A stretch of 64,000 nucleotides of DNA from assembly GCA_023159155.1 (NCBI GenBank), contig JAJNNX010000079.1, positions 1 to 64,000 on the forward strand, in the 5' to 3' direction. Position numbers and translations under genes: made by a program. Source of the stretch: Ustulina deusta (taxonomy: Eukaryota; Ascomycota; Sordariomycetes; Xylariales; Xylariaceae). Positions 61,220 through 64,000 of this stretch are shown piece after piece (position 1 is the stretch's first letter; every line of letters starts with the position of its first letter). Under the pieces are notes generated by a model. The model ran no database searches. It worked only from the letters and a program-made list of their open reading frames with translations, and was not told the origin of the DNA.

Positions 61220-64000
61220 CAGTCCGCTATACAAATTTATATGTAACAATGTTTATATATGCTTATTGCTCTTCGGAGCGTGACTTATAATCAGAAACCA
61301 ATGTTTGACGCCTTTCTATATAAATTTATATACAAATATGTTTATAACCCGTTAATAAACTTAATGCTAGCTCTACGCAAAGACTAACCTATAACTAACC
61401 TAGCTAGCCTATAAATAGCCAATTTTCTGTACAAATATACCTATAAGCAGCTTTTTATATAAATCTATATATAAGTCTGCTTATGGCTATACACTTTTTA
61501 AAAAGCCTAGTTTGTTAGCTATACGTATTAAACAGCCAATTAAGCCTAGTCTATACGATTAACCAAGCTAATTGCTTATATGTGTTAATTAGCCTTGCTG
61601 TTTTAGCTATACGTACTTACTACCGAGTCCCTTGCTAGAATATATATATAAACAATCTGTTATATAAATTAATATATAGACTTATTTATAGCTATATGAC
61701 CTATAGGGAGCTTTTGGTCCGTTAGTCTAGGTGGCTATTCCGGTTAGCCAGGCTAGCTATATGTGTTAATTAGCTAATTTAGCCCAGTTTGCGTTAATTA
61801 ATTAGTTTGTATGTTTATATATGTGTTCAAGCAGTCCGCTATATAAATTTATATATAAACGCACTTTTACCTATATACTATACATATAACATACCGATTA
61901 GCTAATTGCTTTTATTTTTTAGGCTTTGATTAGCTAGGCTAGTTATATATGCGTTAATCAGCCCAATCGGCCCTTATTACTTTTGTTAGCTAGCTATATA
62001 TATTACTAAGTTAGTTAATTAATTAGTCTTTTTATTAAAAAGTTATTAAAGCAAACCTATATATAATTTATATATAAATATGCTTGTATGCCTTCTAGTC
62101 CAAAAAAAGTCTTTATTCTAAGCTGCTAATTAGTTAGCTAATTGATTAACTAATTGCTTTTGCAAGTCCCCCTATCTAAATATACCTATAAGCCGAGTTC
62201 TATACAAATTATTATACGAACTAGCTCGCAAATATATAGTTTCTAAAAAAGCCTTTGTTCTAGTTTATAATTAGCTTATTGCTAGCTGTACATATTACTG
62301 CTGCATTAATTAGTTAAGTCTATATTTAAATATTTGTACAAATAGGTTACTATATAAATTTTTATGCAAACCTGCTTGTACATATATTACTTATAGAAAG
62401 CTGTTGCTTTAAGTTCTTCGTTTAGTCCTTTAGTTAGCGTTTTATTAGCAATCAGCCGGATCTCCTGTTATAAATAGCCCTATAAATAAATTCCCGTATA
62501 TATTTATATATAAATATGCTTGCAGTGCTATAGCCCACAGGAAGGTTTGCTCCAAGCTATGCATTTGTTCCAAGCCTTTGTTAGCTATACATATACCTCC
62601 GTTTTTAGCATTTTCAGCATTTCTGGCATTTTTAGCATATTTGGCATTTTTGTTATTATTCGGCATTTTTGTTATTTTTTGTTATTTTTAGGCTTTTAAG
62701 CCGTTGATTAATTAGTTCCTATACAAGTTGCCGTACAAACAAGTGCTTATAGAGTTTTATATAAGAGCTAGCTCGAATATATATAGTCTAAAAGAAATAT
62801 TAATTAAACTTTGTTTTTAAAGCCTTGTTTTAGAAGCGTTGTTTATTTAGCTTTTATTGCGGTATTTAACGCTATATATTAACTTTTATATTATTGATTA
62901 GCTAGTTAAGTTATTAATTAGCTAGGCCTACTACATTTAGTAGTATACAAACATATTTACGTATTAATCTATATGCAAATATATTTATAGCTTATAAAAA
63001 AATATTTATTTATAGTTTTAATTAATGAATTGCTATGCTATTAATTAGCTAATTTTTTGCTTTAGTAGCTATACGTACTAACAAATCTTTTATTTAAAAG
63101 CTGTACAAGCAGATCCCTATACAATTTATATATAAATATATTTCTATACCTATAGCTTAAGAGAAACTATTGTTTAGCCAATTAACGGACTGCCACGCTA
63201 CCGATCGGCCAATTTAGCTATATATATGTTAATTAGCCAGTTTAGCTATTATACATATTAATTAGCAACTTAGCTATTATATATATATACAAGCAGTTAC
63301 TTATACTAATTTATATATATATATGTTTATATTAATACGTTATACCCTGTTCGCTATTAATTAGCAATTTTGTTATATATACATTAATTAGCAAGTCTAT
63401 TACGTTTTTTAGTTATGTATAAACAGGCGTATATATAGTTTTTTATGCAAACCTGCTCGTACATACATTAATTACCTATACAAGGGCTTTCCGATTAGCC
63501 CTATACTATCTATACCGATTAGTTTATTTATTTGCTATATTAATTAGTTAGTATATTATATAAAAAATATAGGCATACAAGCAATTATTTATATAATTTA
63601 TATAGCAATCTACTCACACTTATATACTTTATATATTATATATCTTATATATATAGTAATATATATATAGTACTATAAATATAGTATAGCACTGATAAAT
63701 TATTATTATTGTATTGATTAGTTATTTAGTTACGTATGAACAACTCTTTATACTATTTTATATATAAACTTGTTTATATTATATATGTTATATAGTTATT
63801 GTAGTACTGCTAATTAATTAATATATTATTGCTGCGCTAATTAGTTAAATCGCTATTGTTATACTAACTAGTTAATTTGTTGTATATAAGCAATTTTTAT
63901 ATTATTTTATATATAAACTTGCTTATAGCTTATAAATTATATAGCTAGCTATATTATTAATTAGGACGTAAACAGTGTAATAAATATAGCATAGTATTAA
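61220..64000. repeat. Degenerate long-period tandem array
   Basis: About 17 recurrences of a block of roughly 40 bp of the form GCAGTCCGCTATACAAATTTATATAYAAAYATGCTTATAGC. They lie near 61,226, 61,315, 61,455, 61,655, 61,838, 62,058, 62,200, 62,352, 62,495, 62,730, 62,945, 63,117, 63,302, 63,435, 63,590, 63,750 and 63,895, an average spacing near 167 bp. Between the blocks, spacers repeat GTTAATTAGCTA and TAGCTATACGTA words. The array runs off the window. It has no coding capacity; the short open frame at 62,445-62,666 contains its own small N-A-K repeat and is not convincing. Confidence 0.6.

Noticed and set aside
61220..64000. CRISPR-like array of spaced repeats
   Set aside because: Repeat blocks are degenerate, spacers are themselves repetitive and of uneven length, and the setting is a eukaryotic genome.

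Overview
This window looks like nuclear DNA of a filamentous ascomycete (Pezizomycotina) whose genome is split into gene-bearing and AT-rich compartments. The evidence is short introns (51-158 nt) with GTRAGY donors and CTAAY-type branch points, fungal gene families, and long stretches of A+T-saturated, TpA-rich repeats. Retrotransposon coding remnants in those stretches carry mostly C-to-T and G-to-A changes, as expected from repeat-induced point mutation (RIP). I cannot name the species.

Layout. About 1-16,545 is AT-rich repeat debris: fragments of an LTR family called A here (two copies head to head), a 262-bp GC-richer insert with long palindromes (7,493-7,754), and a miniature LTR element (TRIM, 11,708-16,235) split by a 4.05-kb LTR element (11,841-15,889). 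About 16,545-29,053 is a base-balanced gene island with five intact multi-exon genes. From 29,059 to about 60,925 are more retrotransposons: a Ty1/Copia element with perfect target-site duplications (29,059-36,359), then a four-level nest, a Ty3/Gypsy element split by family A (37,373-58,153), split by B (41,847-56,542), split by D (45,357-52,798). About 61,220-64,000 is a degenerate long-period tandem array.

The gene island. Two genes read leftward (cytochrome P450-1 and a BBE-type FAD oxidoreductase) and three rightward (cytochrome P450-2, a short-chain dehydrogenase/reductase, a seven-helix rhodopsin-like membrane protein). They diverge from an 867-bp shared intergenic region. I resolved every exon; each spliced frame is open and divisible by three (539, 479, 535, 346 and 408 aa). 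The content resembles the tailoring half of a secondary-metabolite cluster: two P450s with CYP7/CYP8-like I-helices, a flavin oxidase and an SDR, but no PKS, NRPS, terpene cyclase, prenyltransferase or transcription factor in view. A cooperative pathway, perhaps acting on a precursor made elsewhere, is inference from co-location and enzyme classes.

Points most worth a second look: (i) the backbone-less tailoring island inside RIP-mutated DNA; (ii) a predicted 6-nt microexon that restores the P450 PYIGHA motif; (iii) a GC-AG intron in the FAD oxidoreductase; (iv) four LTR pairs in which mutation load rises from the outer edge toward the element interior; (v) the dated nest of insertions with matching target-site duplications; (vi) a TRIM; (vii) a shared CGACTCGC motif in the cluster promoters.
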